Shown: positions 22,777-31,625 of the stretch, one piece after another
Layout of the letters: every line of letters starts with the position of its first letter
Position numbering within the stretch: the first letter of the stretch is position 1
Source of the DNA: Buttiauxella sp049686335
GTDB lineage: Bacteria; Pseudomonadota; Gammaproteobacteria; Enterobacterales; Enterobacteriaceae
Assembly: GCF_049686335.1 (NCBI RefSeq)
Contig: NZ_JBAVHX010000004.1
Coordinates: 248,001 to 312,000, forward strand
Direction of reading: 5' to 3'
DNA: 64,000 nt
Translations under genes and position numbers: made by a program
Notes under the pieces: generated by a model
What the model saw: the letters and a program-made list of their open reading frames with translations, nothing else
What the model was told of the DNA's origin: nothing
Database searches by the model: none

Positions 22777-23545
22777 GGTTACCCCCTGAATTTTGTTCAA
22801 GTTGATTAGTCCGCTTACGCTCATACAGCACGCTGTCAGCAAATTTTTGTTCCCATTGCGTCTGGGTAAATACTTTCCCCTCAGAAGCCCAGTAGTCGGT
22901 AAAGCTAGCCAGTTCATGTTCTGCAAATCCCGGAGCTGGTCCGGTGAGGATGCGATTCCAGATCGCCGCCCTCCGTTGGAAATCAGGCGACGGATACCAG
23001 CCCTCCCACATTGGGAACTTCCCGGATGGTTCTCCATTGCCTGGTGGTGCCTGAGGTCGTTCCGCGATTTCGTCGATTTTTTCTTCTGCAAGACCACATG
23101 GTGGAATTTCATCCACTCCCTCAGAGAGAGGGGGTTTATCTTTTAGATCTTCTCTTCTCTTCTCTTCTCTAGTCCGCTTTTTGTCTGCATCGGATGCGGA
23201 CATTTTGCGGACAGTCTTTTTACGGGATGCTTCCTGTGCTCTGCGCTTAGCTGATTGCCCGTTATGCTCGTCAAACCGGGGCATGACAAGATTGCCATCC
23301 TTATTTTCCAGCCATCCGACAGCCATCATTGCAGTCGAAAAGCCCGCAAAATTAATCATGTCGTCGAGCGTTTCAGGGGTATATCCATCGAGAAAACCGT
23401 CTGTAGAATGGACGTCAAACAGACACCATGTCGCATGTAGTGCGCCGATTACGCGCAATCTGTCCGCTTTCAATGCGGACGCCATGCGGACAACTTTCGG
23501 ATGCGTGTGCAGATCGGCCCTCATTTTTATCCATTCTCCGGCCAT
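22568..23545 (-). CDS. Replication protein O-like, with DnaT-like domain
   Basis: The 325 aa product has an N-terminal winged helix (MAGEWIKMRADLHTHPKVVRMASALKADRLRVIGALHATW) that binds the phage origin. The middle is a low-complexity, highly charged linker (ASRKKTVRKMSASDADKKRTREEKRREDLKD). It is followed by a DnaT-like segment (MWEGWYPSPDFQRRAAIWNRI... FTDYWASEGKVFTQTQWEQKFADSVLYER). Repeats within the gene may be the origin itself. It lies directly before P. Confidence 0.8.
   Translation of the reverse strand: MAGEWIKMRADLHTHPKVVRMASALKADRLRVIGALHATWCLFDVHSTDGFLDGYTPETLDDMINFAGFSTAMMAVGWLENKDGNLVMPRFDEHNGQSAKRRAQEASRKKTVRKMSASDADKKRTREEKRREDLKDKPPLSEGVDEIPPCGLAEEKIDEIAERPQAPPGNGEPSGKFPMWEGWYPSPDFQRRAAIWNRILTGPAPGFAEHELASFTDYWASEGKVFTQTQWEQKFADSVLYERKRTNQLEQNSGGNHAGNNNDAGESAALRQVREARAEWEQQQGMGSVGNHGGNLFEPLGNQERNDAGSDLDGSDWFHDGHSPS
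23140..23215. other. Candidate phage replication origin: iteron-like repeats and TCTTC tandem repeats inside gene O
   Basis: TGCGGACA occurs at 23193-23200 and 23204-23211, with inverted TCCGC at 23171-23175, next to a tandem run of TCTTC units (about 23145-23168). More copies of the motif lie at 23461-23492 near the start of gene O. Repeats within the O gene beside a strand-asymmetric run are the layout of lambdoid origins. This is inference from pattern. Confidence 0.4.
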
Positions 23546-23575
23546 TGGTTTCCCCTGGTGCCTGGGTTGTATCGA

Positions 23576-23773
23576 CTAGTGCGCTTCACGATGATCGCCC
23601 CCTTCATGCTTTGCGCTGTGTCCAAAGACGAGATCGACACAGAGCAGAACGCATTCCTGGCAGATGTTTACGCCGGGGTCAGAGATCATTACGCCTTTAA
23701 GGGTGGCATTGGTGATCCCGCAAAACGTGCACTGATGAGTTGGTTGGTTGTTTAGCGCAGTGTTAACTGACAT
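23576..23773 (-). CDS. Small ClpX-type zinc-finger protein, 65 aa
   Basis: The product starts after GAGGG with MSVNTALNNQPTHQCTFCGI and continues to NICQECVLLCVDLVFGHS. The CxxC...CxxC arrangement and the 'ICxECV.LC' pattern match the N-terminal C4 zinc domain of ClpX, but there is no ATPase. It could bind ClpX substrates or adaptors, such as O proteins, which ClpXP degrades. This link is inferred. It lies immediately upstream of gene O. Confidence 0.7.
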   Translation of the reverse strand: MSVNTALNNQPTHQCTFCGITNATLKGVMISDPGVNICQECVLLCVDLVFGHSAKHEGGDHREAH

Positions 23774-23868
23774 AATTCCCTCGCGATTCCGTAGTGGTTA
23801 TTGCAACTGAAAGCCGTTGGTGTTCGAGCACCGCGGCTTTCGCTTTTCTGAGTTTCTTCATGTTTTCC

Positions 23869-24441
23869 TCACATCAATCCGGGCGCGAGAGCAACCAGGC
23901 CACTCACAACTTGAGCCATCGCTTCCATGGGTAATAATCGAAGCAGCGCCTCAGCGGCTTCACGCACTTCCTTTTCGAGCATTTCAACGGATGAGCCATT
24001 CAGCTTGGCCAGTTGCGCTTCGCTGCATTCTTTGATGGCGCTAGCCACCAGCTCCGTATTTGTCATGCCCTGCTTCAGGCCATACTCGCGCGCAATCTCA
24101 ATCGGCATAACGTCTGCGATCACTGGTGTTAGCGTGGTTATGTAACGTTCGTACCTTTCAGAACCGCGCGGGTTGTCCAGCCAGCGAAAAATATTCTGCT
24201 TCGCGTTCTGCAACGAACCGGAAAGGTTCAGTCCACGACCTCCCCGCCGGTTCCACTCATTCACGATTGCCTGCGTGATGAATTCCTGGGATTTCCCTGG
24301 TAAAGATTCCTGCCACGCAATCACCGCATCTCGGACAGCTGCACATTTAATGTTCCCACGTCGACATGCCGCAGATTGATTTTCAGAAATCACTTTTCGC
24401 TCTGACGGAATGATATGATTTTGAAAAACGAGGGTTTGCAC
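23869..24441 (-). CDS. YmfL-like phage regulatory protein (CII-like position)
   Basis: The 190 aa product starts with GTG 24441 after GGAGG and resembles the YmfL family: NHIIPSERKVISENQ, DAVIAWQESLPGKSQEFITQAIVNEWNRRGGRGLNLSGSLQNAKQNIFRWLDN. The helix-turn-helix-like middle and its place directly after the Cro-like gene suggest it does the job of CII, a regulator of lysogeny promoters. The C-terminus is helical (MLEKEVREAAEALLRLLPMEAM). Confidence 0.7.
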   Translation of the reverse strand: MQTLVFQNHIIPSERKVISENQSAACRRGNIKCAAVRDAVIAWQESLPGKSQEFITQAIVNEWNRRGGRGLNLSGSLQNAKQNIFRWLDNPRGSERYERYITTLTPVIADVMPIEIAREYGLKQGMTNTELVASAIKECSEAQLAKLNGSSVEMLEKEVREAAEALLRLLPMEAMAQVVSGLVALAPGLM

Positions 24442-24443
24442 GG

Positions 24444-24674
24444 TTACGCCTCCACTTGCCTTGGTAGGCCATCAGTTGGGTTTGGATAGAGATCAGGACG
24501 CAGCTCGTGCGGGGTAACTTGCCAATCGATAGCACGAGCAACACGAACAACCAGTTCGCCGGGAACTTTGTTTTTGAACCAGCCGTTAACTGTCTGAGCC
24601 CGTCGACCTAGTCGACGACCCAGCTCCGCCTGGCTGCATACGGAAAGGATTTTGCGTTGAACAGTTACTTTCAT
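24444..24674 (-). CDS. Cro-like regulator (YdaS type)
   Basis: The 76 aa product has a compact helix-turn-helix: VCSQAELGRRLGRRAQTVNGWFKNKVPGELVVRVARAIDWQVTPHELRPDLYPN. The ending 'HELRPDLYPN' is typical of YdaS/Cro-like phage repressors. It diverges from the repressor gene, and its promoter (TTGACA at 24728-24733, AATAAT at 24706-24711, minus strand) lies in the shared operator region. It should repress the lysogeny genes after induction. Confidence 0.85.
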   Translation of the reverse strand: MKVTVQRKILSVCSQAELGRRLGRRAQTVNGWFKNKVPGELVVRVARAIDWQVTPHELRPDLYPNPTDGLPRQVEA

Positions 24675-24803
24675 TGGTTGGTCTCGTTAAGTGAAGATAC
24701 AACCAATTATTCAAATTAAATCGATAGTGTCAAATTATTTCGATAATCATCCCTACAGAAAAAATCTGTATAATGAAACCATGTAATTGTGCGGGAACTA
24801 GAA
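24675..24803. promoter_or_regulatory. Divergent repressor/Cro promoter and operator region
   Basis: The leftward promoter has -35 TTGACA (24728-24733) and -10 AATAAT (24706-24711), 16 bases apart. TATAAT at 24769-24774 may be the -10 of the rightward repressor promoter. The TCGATA half-site occurs at 24721-24726 and 24740-24745, and the same motif forms the palindrome in pL at 25325. These are likely operator sites of the repressor. Confidence 0.65.
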
Positions 24804-25208
24804 ATGAACTTTGGCGAGCGTTTACAAAGAGTGCTTAATGAGACTGGGATGTCGCAGTCAGAGTTAGGTCGCAGAGTTGGCGCAACCTCTCAGTCAGTTA
24901 ATGGCTGGTGCCAATCAGGAATTCTACCGCGCAAAGATGTGCTGGATCTGTTGCCGAAAGCTACAGGCAAGCCTTTGTATTGGTTCTTCATGGAAGATGA
25001 AGAAGAAAGTGATGCGCCCCTGCACACTCAGCAAGCTTATGCAGATGGACTTAATGACCGCCAGAAGCGGCTCTTAGATGTGTTTGATCAACTGCCTACT
25101 GCAGAACAAGACCGTTTTATTGATTTGGCCGGGACTCGACTCAAAGAGCTGGATGATTTCATGGCTGAATATCAAAAACGTAGGAAGATTGAGCCGCCAT
25201 CCCGTTAG
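24804..25208 (+). CDS. Phage repressor, short CI-like without peptidase domain
   Basis: The start at ATG 24804 gives 134 aa. An N-terminal helix-turn-helix (FGERLQRVLNETGMSQSELGRRVGATSQSVNGWCQSGILPRKDVLDLLPKATGKPLYWFF) is followed by a helical tail. The S24 LexA/CI-type self-cleaving domain (with its Ser/Lys dyad) is absent. Induction may therefore need an antirepressor or another signal rather than RecA-stimulated self-cleavage, even though the prophage holds two LexA boxes. Confidence 0.8.
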   Translation: MNFGERLQRVLNETGMSQSELGRRVGATSQSVNGWCQSGILPRKDVLDLLPKATGKPLYWFFMEDEEESDAPLHTQQAYADGLNDRQKRLLDVFDQLPTAEQDRFIDLAGTRLKELDDFMAEYQKRRKIEPPSR

Positions 25209-25226
25209 CCTCCAACTAAAGCAAAT

Positions 25227-25252
25227 AACCGCCTCACATGGCGGTTTTTTTA
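25227..25252 (+). terminator. Terminator of the repressor gene
   Basis: AACCGCC and GGCGGTT form the stem around CTCACAT-type loop bases, followed by TTTTTTTAC. It lies about 20 bases after the repressor stop. Confidence 0.85.
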
Positions 25253-25316
25253 CATCCAAATTTTGACACCCACCTTTTCTAGCCATCCGTTCTGTAAAAT
25301 TAATCATCAAATATAA

Positions 25317-25345
25317 TTGACATATATCGATTGTATCGATAATAC
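25317..25345 (+). promoter_or_regulatory. pL-like promoter with palindromic operator
   Basis: TTGACA (25317-25322) and TAATAC (25340-25345) are separated by 17 bases, close to an ideal sigma-70 promoter. The spacer carries the palindrome TATCGATTGTATCGATA (25325-25341), whose half-site recurs in the repressor/Cro region. It should drive the recE-recT operon and be closed by the repressor. Confidence 0.8.
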
Positions 25346-25498
25346 TTATCCCATCAACACGCAGCAACGAACCACCCAGGCAGGACGCTCACGAAGTAGC
25401 GGCCCGACGCATATGAAGATCGGGATGAGGTGGTGAGATTAACGCGCAGCAGGTTAAGTAATGTTCTGGCAGCCGGGAAGACGGCAAAGGGGATTGAG

Positions 25499-25711
25499 AT
25501 GGTTAACCAACACTACGGCACGATGCCGATGATTCGCCAGTGTGTGGCGCCGGGGATGATGGCACTACATGAAGGCCGTACTTACCGGGTTTCAGCAGTA
25601 ATCAACGAGCGTCAGTGGACCTACCTGCATGCAGGAGTTGATGTTCTTCGAATCAATGATTGTGTAATTGAAGTTTTGTTAGATGGGCGCGGTAATCCGC
25701 TGATTCATTAA
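25499..25711 (+). CDS. Small early phage protein, 70 aa
   Basis: The start ATG 25499 follows GGGG at suitable spacing; an upstream GTG at 25430 would give 93 aa but has a poorer context. The product, MVNQHYGTMPMIRQCVAPGM onward, is beta-rich and is the first gene after pL. Its function is not known. Confidence 0.55.
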   Translation: MVNQHYGTMPMIRQCVAPGMMALHEGRTYRVSAVINERQWTYLHAGVDVLRINDCVIEVLLDGRGNPLIH

Positions 25712-25850
25712 CGCAAAAACCCGCGCAAGGCGGGTTCTACGTCCAGCGCTACCGACCAAAGCACGCTGGAAATCTAAATGACCAAAGTAACCACCCAATG
25801 GGCGCTATCAATGGCTCGGGGATTCTATAACCCAAAGGAGCGTAAACGCA

Positions 25851-28775
25851 ATGATGTACGCATATTTGATTAAAAGCCGGAAGAATTCCGGGAAGCCTAA
25901 CCTCTTCGTTTGGCTTGAAAGCAAATCCGATTCTCGCGCTGACCGTGAAGTGATGAACATTCTGGAAGATGCGGAAATCGAAACCGGTCGCGGCGCTGAT
26001 CACCAGCTGCCTGTTCGAACTGATTTGCCTGTGTTCGATGACCTGCCAGAAGAAGGCGTTCTGGATAACACCTGGTGCGACCGTTACGAACTGGCTGAAG
26101 ATGCCAAGACGTGGCAGAAGATTATCACTGAGGCCTCAGGTACTTCTTCTTCCATTAAAAAAAGCACCACAACTACATTACCGAAGACCAGTGGTGAAAA
26201 CCTGCGTCCAGTTACTCGCCTGCGTTTACCACAGCGCCTGATTGCTCATCTAATTTATGATGATGAATTAACGGAGATTAGCGAAGCTCAGCATATTGAG
26301 ATTGGGGAAGCTGAGTCAGACGAAAATAATATTTATGTATGTAATCTTCTGAAATCTATCACCAATGTTCCAGGCATTAGCGAGCTATCAGCTCATGTCG
26401 AATGGAGTCTCATTGACGCATTCAAAAGAGTATTCCCGCAAGCTGAGTTTCACCTGGCCACAGCACTCCCGGCATTTACAGAATTTATGACTGCATGGGT
26501 TGCGGCTGAGCCAAAAGAACGCGCATTCGTAACCAGAGAATGGATTTATGAAAAAGTACCCTCTCTCCAAAATTTGCCAGTAGTAGAAAAGCTCTCCAAT
26601 GACTCGAAAGTACCTTCTCGTGAGCAGGTGTCGGAGCGACTGGCTGAGATGCGCAACCTTAGCGATGACGACATCATCGACAGCAGCAAGCTGCCATTCC
26701 CAACTCAGATTGCTCACTTCTGGCTGGGTGGCATGTACACAGCCACACCTAATGAGCGCAAAGCAGCAACCGCTGCGGCGATGGATACAGATAATAGCTA
26801 TCTGCAAAACGTCATTCTTGCCTTCAATACCGTTGAGCCCTGCAAACACTGCTACGACCATATCCGTCAGAGCCTGATTGAAATCATTCAGCGCATTTGG
26901 CCAGTTGATGGAAAAGCACCTGAGCTAAATCTGGTACTGACTTTCACTAAAGAGTGGATGACAGCCATCAATGACAGCTCCGATAGCGACGGCGTGAAGC
27001 GCAAAGCCATTACAGAAAAATGGCTAACAAAATATCGCAAAGAGCGCACGCCAACTGGAGCAACTGCTGGTGGGCTGAATAAAACTGACCGCAATCCTGA
27101 CCTGATTCACACCCTCGATACTCTCGACGAGGAAATTGCGTGCGCCCTTCTGCCTATGGATTTTGATATCTATAACATCCCCGGCAGCATTCACCGCCGC
27201 GCTAAAGAGATGGTTGCAGCTAAAGAATCTCCATGGAAAGAGTGGTCTCGTAAACTGCGCCACTGCCCAGGTATTCTCGATTATTCGCGCGCTGCTATTT
27301 TTGCTCTGATTCGTAGCGCCGCACCAAACGTCCACATGATGCCCGGCACTCACCAGGCATGGATTAACGCGAAGCTGACCGAATCAAATCATGCAAATCC
27401 TGATGCTGAAACTGTGGCAGAAGCTATGGGATCAACAGCCCCGATGACCACCTTTGAATCCAGCAATGACGCGGTTTCTGACACAATTACTGACGAAACA
27501 GTCAGCACCTCGAATGAGCCAGATATTAAGAGCCTCGGGAGTGGTGTGTTTTCAATTGAAGGTTTGATCGGTGATCAATCGGACAACACTGCCGACATCA
27601 AAGCCCCCTTAAATGAAGTCGTAAAAGAAGAAGAAGTAAAACTAACGGAGACCACCAGCAATGAGCAGATGGAAACGATTGTCAGCAATGAAATCACGAG
27701 TCGTGCTGAGATTCCAGCAAGCGAAAGTGTTGCTGCAGATGGTGAAGAAATCATTGCCGTAGAGCAGTCCGCTAATGAGTTCCCTGCTTATTTTGAGCCA
27801 GGCCGTTATGAAAGTTTGCCGAATGATGTTTACCACGGCGCTAACGGGATCAGCAGCACGCAGGTGAAAGATGCACGAGTGAGCCTGATGTATTTCCAAG
27901 GCCGCCATATCACTAAAACCATCGGGCGCGAAACCAGTGAAGCATTCACATTCGGCACTCTGGTTCATGCGCTGGCGCTTGAGCCGGAAACACTCGATAC
28001 GGACTTTGCTGTTTTCCCTGGTATTCCTGAAGGGGCTTTCACCAATACCGATTCACTGAAAACTTTCATTCGCGAATACAACGAAGGAAAGGACAAATCA
28101 GAACAGCTGAAACTGACTGGCACAAAAGATGTTTTGTCGGCTGCTATCCGGACAGTGAAGCCTGATGCCATCTTTGCAGATGAATTCGAGCAGCAATGGA
28201 ACGAAGCCAATCAGGACAAGATCATTCTGAGCGAACGCCAGCTGGCTCATGCGAAAGCGATTCAACAGGCGCTGTTCAACCACCCTTCTGCTGGCCAGCT
28301 CCTGCAACATCCTAACCGGGCGAACGAAGTCAGTTATTTCGGCATGGATGAGGAAACCGGTTTAGAAGTTCGTGTTCGCCCTGACCTCGAGATTGATATG
28401 TCCGGCGTGCGTATCGGTACCGACCTCAAGACAATCAGCCTGGGCAAAGTGAAACAAGACTTCCTGCGCGCCAAACTGCACCGCGAAATCATCGAGCGTG
28501 ATTATCACCTCAGCGCTGCGATGTACTGCGATGTCGCCGACTTCAACCAGTTCTTCTGGATCTTCGTGAACAAAGACGAGGGTTATCACTGGGTCGCGAT
28601 TATTGAGGCATCGGAGGAACTGCTGGAACTTGGCCGACTGGAATACCGTAAGGCGATGAATGCCATCAGCAATGCGCTCGATACCAATTTGTGGCCAGCA
28701 CCGATCACCGAAGACTACACCGACGAACTGAACGATTTTGATATGCGCCGCCTTGAAGCGCTGCGCCTGGCATAA
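25851..28775 (+). CDS. recE: Exodeoxyribonuclease VIII, RecE-like
   Basis: The 974 aa product carries the conserved RecE N-terminus (LIKSRKNSGKPNLFVWLESKSDSRADREVMNILEDAE, then FDDLPEEGVLDNTW). The 5'-3' exonuclease domain is at the C-terminus, from about residue 650 (GRYESLPNDVYHGANGISSTQVKDA). Catalytic PD-(D/E)xK-type residues are visible in VRVRPDLEI and IGTDLKT. It is longer than E. coli Rac RecE (866 aa); the middle section is poorly conserved and acidic. It resects double-strand ends for RecT, whose gene starts 11 bases later. Confidence 0.88.
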   Translation: MMYAYLIKSRKNSGKPNLFVWLESKSDSRADREVMNILEDAEIETGRGADHQLPVRTDLPVFDDLPEEGVLDNTWCDRYELAEDAKTWQKIITEASGTSSSIKKSTTTTLPKTSGENLRPVTRLRLPQRLIAHLIYDDELTEISEAQHIEIGEAESDENNIYVCNLLKSITNVPGISELSAHVEWSLIDAFKRVFPQAEFHLATALPAFTEFMTAWVAAEPKERAFVTREWIYEKVPSLQNLPVVEKLSNDSKVPSREQVSERLAEMRNLSDDDIIDSSKLPFPTQIAHFWLGGMYTATPNERKAATAAAMDTDNSYLQNVILAFNTVEPCKHCYDHIRQSLIEIIQRIWPVDGKAPELNLVLTFTKEWMTAINDSSDSDGVKRKAITEKWLTKYRKERTPTGATAGGLNKTDRNPDLIHTLDTLDEEIACALLPMDFDIYNIPGSIHRRAKEMVAAKESPWKEWSRKLRHCPGILDYSRAAIFALIRSAAPNVHMMPGTHQAWINAKLTESNHANPDAETVAEAMGSTAPMTTFESSNDAVSDTITDETVSTSNEPDIKSLGSGVFSIEGLIGDQSDNTADIKAPLNEVVKEEEVKLTETTSNEQMETIVSNEITSRAEIPASESVAADGEEIIAVEQSANEFPAYFEPGRYESLPNDVYHGANGISSTQVKDARVSLMYFQGRHITKTIGRETSEAFTFGTLVHALALEPETLDTDFAVFPGIPEGAFTNTDSLKTFIREYNEGKDKSEQLKLTGTKDVLSAAIRTVKPDAIFADEFEQQWNEANQDKIILSERQLAHAKAIQQALFNHPSAGQLLQHPNRANEVSYFGMDEETGLEVRVRPDLEIDMSGVRIGTDLKTISLGKVKQDFLRAKLHREIIERDYHLSAAMYCDVADFNQFFWIFVNKDEGYHWVAIIEASEELLELGRLEYRKAMNAISNALDTNLWPAPITEDYTDELNDFDMRRLEALRLA

Positions 28776-28786
28776 GGGGAACGACC

Positions 28787-29896
28787 ATGGAAAATACAAA
28801 TATCGTAATGACTGAACAGCAGGCACCTAACACTATTTCAGCTAGCAACTCCATTTTCAATGTTCAGGCCTTGGGTCAGTTGCAGGCATTCGCAGGATTG
28901 ATGGCGCAATCTGCCGTGACCGTTCCTGCACACCTTGCAGGAAAACCGGCTGACTGTATGGCCATCGTAATGCAGGCCATGCAATGGGGGATGAACCCCT
29001 ACGCAGTAGCGCAGAAAACACACCTGGTTAACGGCGTTCTTGGATATGAAGCACAACTGGTTAATGCGGTAATTGCCAGTTCAAACGCCATTCAAGGCCG
29101 CTTCCATTACCGTTACGGCGGGGAATGGGAACGCTGCACGACCACTAAAGAGGTGACACGCGAGAAGACAGGGAAAAATGGGAAGTACACCTCCACCGAA
29201 CGCATTCGCGGCTGGGAAGATGAAGATGAGATTGGCCTGTTTGTTCAGGTAGGGGCAATTCTGCGCGGTGAGACCGAAATCACCTGGGGTGAACCGGTTT
29301 ATTTCTCTGGTGTTGTGACGCGCAACTCCCCGCTGTGGGTATCTAACCCTAAACAGCAAATTGCTTACCTGGGCGTTAAATACTGGGCTCGCCTGTATTG
29401 CCCTGAAGTCATTCTGGGTGTTTACAGCGCAGATGAGACAGAACCAAAACCAGAGCGCGAAATCAATCCTGTGCCAGCACAGCGCGTAAGCCTGAAAGAA
29501 ATTGCGTCAGACAAGCCAGCAACTTCTCCACAGGAGCCGGTAACAGACATAAATGGCCTGGTGGAAGAATTCCGTAGCCGTATTGATGCTGTTCAGGATG
29601 TTGACGCAGCCAAGGCAATTCGCTCAGACGTTGAATCGGCAAAAGCCACTCTGGGCAATGCCATCTACACCGAACTGAAAAATAAAGCTGTCGCCCGCTA
29701 TCACCGCGTGGACCACAAAAACCGCGTAGAGGCGGCGATCAACTCCTTGCCAAATCCAGATGAACCGGAAGCGGATGCTCGCTTTGCGGAAGTGGAGCGC
29801 ATGCTCTTGGCAGCGAAACGTCATTTGGGAGAGGAGCTTCACGATCAGTTCTCAATCACCCTAACCGATATGCGTCCTGAATATATCGCTGATTAA
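28787..29896 (+). CDS. recT: RecT single-strand annealing protein
   Basis: The 369 aa product contains the RecT core: VTVPAHLAGKPADCMAIVMQAMQWGMNPYAVAQKTHLVNGVLGYEAQLVNAVI and ISNPKQQIAYLGVKYWARLYCPEVILGVYS-like motif (W V S N P K Q Q). Residues beyond about 230 form a variable, helical C-terminal extension. It anneals single strands made by RecE, for phage recombination and circularisation. The start follows AGGGGAA. Confidence 0.9.
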   Translation: MENTNIVMTEQQAPNTISASNSIFNVQALGQLQAFAGLMAQSAVTVPAHLAGKPADCMAIVMQAMQWGMNPYAVAQKTHLVNGVLGYEAQLVNAVIASSNAIQGRFHYRYGGEWERCTTTKEVTREKTGKNGKYTSTERIRGWEDEDEIGLFVQVGAILRGETEITWGEPVYFSGVVTRNSPLWVSNPKQQIAYLGVKYWARLYCPEVILGVYSADETEPKPEREINPVPAQRVSLKEIASDKPATSPQEPVTDINGLVEEFRSRIDAVQDVDAAKAIRSDVESAKATLGNAIYTELKNKAVARYHRVDHKNRVEAAINSLPNPDEPEADARFAEVERMLLAAKRHLGEELHDQFSITLTDMRPEYIAD

Positions 29897-29938
29897 CTAC
29901 CACCGGGAGGGTAACACCTCCCGCTTACAGGTGACGTT

Positions 29939-30178
29939 ATGAAACTGATTAATCGCAGCAAACAATCGCCAATAGGCCGTCGGGCATGCGAAGCAGCTCT
30001 GGCCGCCCACTATGAACGTTACGGCGAATATGGCGTTGAGAAAACGACAACGAATTACATAACAGCCGTTGATGGCATGAAAGTGATCGTTGAAGTGGTG
30101 AATAGAAGATGCAGCTACGTGGCCACGGCAATGACCGGGTTCCGTAAATTACGCAATCTACCAGCGCAGGCGCACTGA
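29939..30178 (+). CDS. DUF4060-like phage protein
   Basis: The 79 aa product (MKLINRSKQSPIGRRACEAALAAHYERYGEYG) matches the DUF4060 pattern of small basic lambdoid phage proteins. It follows recT and precedes the excisionase-like gene in the pL operon. The function is unknown. A GGGAGG/CCTCCC hairpin lies in the preceding gap. Confidence 0.7.
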   Translation: MKLINRSKQSPIGRRACEAALAAHYERYGEYGVEKTTTNYITAVDGMKVIVEVVNRRCSYVATAMTGFRKLRNLPAQAH

Positions 30179-30234
30179 TTTTTGAATATCAATTTTTTAC
30201 GGCCCCGAAATGGGGCCAAAGTGAGGACCTAACA

Positions 30235-30435
30235 ATGGACGAGACTATTCTTCTGACCCGTGACCTGATGCAGCACTATCACATATCCCGAAAAACGTTG
30301 TGGTCATGGCAAAGTCAGGAAACCATGCCTAAGGGATTTGCGCGCCCATTCCCAGCACCCGATTTCCCCGGGAACCCAAATAGATGGAAATCATCATCAA
30401 TAAAGGAATGGGAAAATGGTAGCAGCAATCACTAA
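30235..30435 (+). CDS. AlpA/Xis-like excisionase candidate
   Basis: The 66 aa product has an AlpA-type helix-turn-helix: ILLTRDLMQHYHISRKTLWSWQSQETMPKGFARPFPAPDFPGNPNRWKSSSIKEWENG. It converges with, and ends 4 bases inside, the integrase gene, the usual place for xis. It would bend DNA at the att site and promote excision. Confidence 0.75.
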   Translation: MDETILLTRDLMQHYHISRKTLWSWQSQETMPKGFARPFPAPDFPGNPNRWKSSSIKEWENGSSNH

Positions 30436-31625
30436 CAAATTGGCTCGCGCATAATAGCTTCTAGATGTTTATCCCAAACATCCATCCAGTGCCTCTGGTC
30501 ATCAAGGTAGTCGTGAAGGTTATAGTGAGCCATTACGCCAACCATCTGATGACCTAAAATCTTTTCAATAACATGAGGCGGGCAACCTAACGATGACAGT
30601 GTGGTAGCAAGAGTTCGACGTAAATCGTGTAGAGACCATTCGTCCATTTTTGCTCCTAGCCGCGTACTTTTAGCAAAATTCGCAGCTACCTGGCCTGATA
30701 TCGGTCTGTCGAACTCAAGTCCTTCAATTTTTCGTTGTGAAGTTACTACGTGTTCCGTTTTCACCTTTTCTCTGTGATCCTTCAGAAGGCGAATAGCTAC
30801 ATCAGGCAATGCACGGCGTATCGTTTTGCGTGTTTTATAGTGCGACGCGGGAACAATCCAGGTTTTATCTTCCAAATCAAACCAAGACCATTTTGCTTGA
30901 CGAATTTCAGCGGTACGACAGCCCGTAACCATTATGAATTTAATCATAAATCTTGATTCTGGCGTTTGCCTGAATTTCAACCAATCGAATATCGTTTTTA
31001 ATTCATCCGATTTAAGTACCCTATCCTTCCTTTTTGGTTTTTGTCCCATATCAGAAGGAAGCATACCCTCCAGCGGATTGCTCTTAATCGCTTCACGAGC
31101 AGAGCAAAATTTAAAGGCTCGCTTGCACAACGAGACCATGTAATGAGCCATAACCCTGCTTTCAATTGAATCAAACACGCCAACCCAATGCTTTCTGTTG
31201 GTGCTGTCAATTTTGACATCGCCAAGTATGGGGGCGATATGTTTGTTGTATTCCAGAATATAGTAATCTGTTTTGACTAAGCCATTTGGACGACAATATT
31301 TTTCAATCCAATAGAAGAATGCCTCTGTCGTTGTTAATGCCTCTGTACGGTCAATGCGTTCTAGCCGAATCCGCTCACGAGGGTCATAGCCATCCATCAG
31401 CCAACCACGAAATTGTTGCCTTCGTTCCCTGGCTTGGGCAATACTCATTGCAGGATATTCGCCAATGTTTAATTTTACCGCTTTTGCTTCCCAGCGGTAA
31501 CGGTAGAAAAATGTGACTTTCCCTGCCTGGCTGATTCTTGCATTTAGTCCATGAGTATCAGCAACGATCTCAATTTCTTCGCGTCGTTTACCAAGAGCCT
31601 TTTTAAGTTTCGTGTCAGTAAGCAT
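30432..31625 (-). CDS. int: Tyrosine-type phage integrase
   Basis: The start is placed at ATG 31625 (MLTDTKLKKALGKRREEIEI), giving 397 aa. An N-terminal arm-binding domain with RISQAGKVTFFYRYRWEAKAVKLNIGEYPAMSIAQARE (DUF4102-type) is followed by a core-binding domain and the catalytic domain with GCRTAEIR, HDLRRTLATTL, ILGHQ and the terminal Tyr in VMAHYNLHDY. It is the last prophage gene before the attachment site near 31.7-31.9 kb. Confidence 0.92.
   Translation of the reverse strand: MLTDTKLKKALGKRREEIEIVADTHGLNARISQAGKVTFFYRYRWEAKAVKLNIGEYPAMSIAQARERRQQFRGWLMDGYDPRERIRLERIDRTEALTTTEAFFYWIEKYCRPNGLVKTDYYILEYNKHIAPILGDVKIDSTNRKHWVGVFDSIESRVMAHYMVSLCKRAFKFCSAREAIKSNPLEGMLPSDMGQKPKRKDRVLKSDELKTIFDWLKFRQTPESRFMIKFIMVTGCRTAEIRQAKWSWFDLEDKTWIVPASHYKTRKTIRRALPDVAIRLLKDHREKVKTEHVVTSQRKIEGLEFDRPISGQVAANFAKSTRLGAKMDEWSLHDLRRTLATTLSSLGCPPHVIEKILGHQMVGVMAHYNLHDYLDDQRHWMDVWDKHLEAIMREPIC

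Noticed and set aside
22777..23112. N-terminal extension of replication gene P
   Set aside because: The extension is the antisense-like shadow of gene O in another frame; the strong ribosome site at 22777-22785 fixes the start at 22776.
23140..23170. CRISPR-like short repeats
   Set aside because: TCTTC units are contiguous with no spacers; no array is present anywhere in the window.
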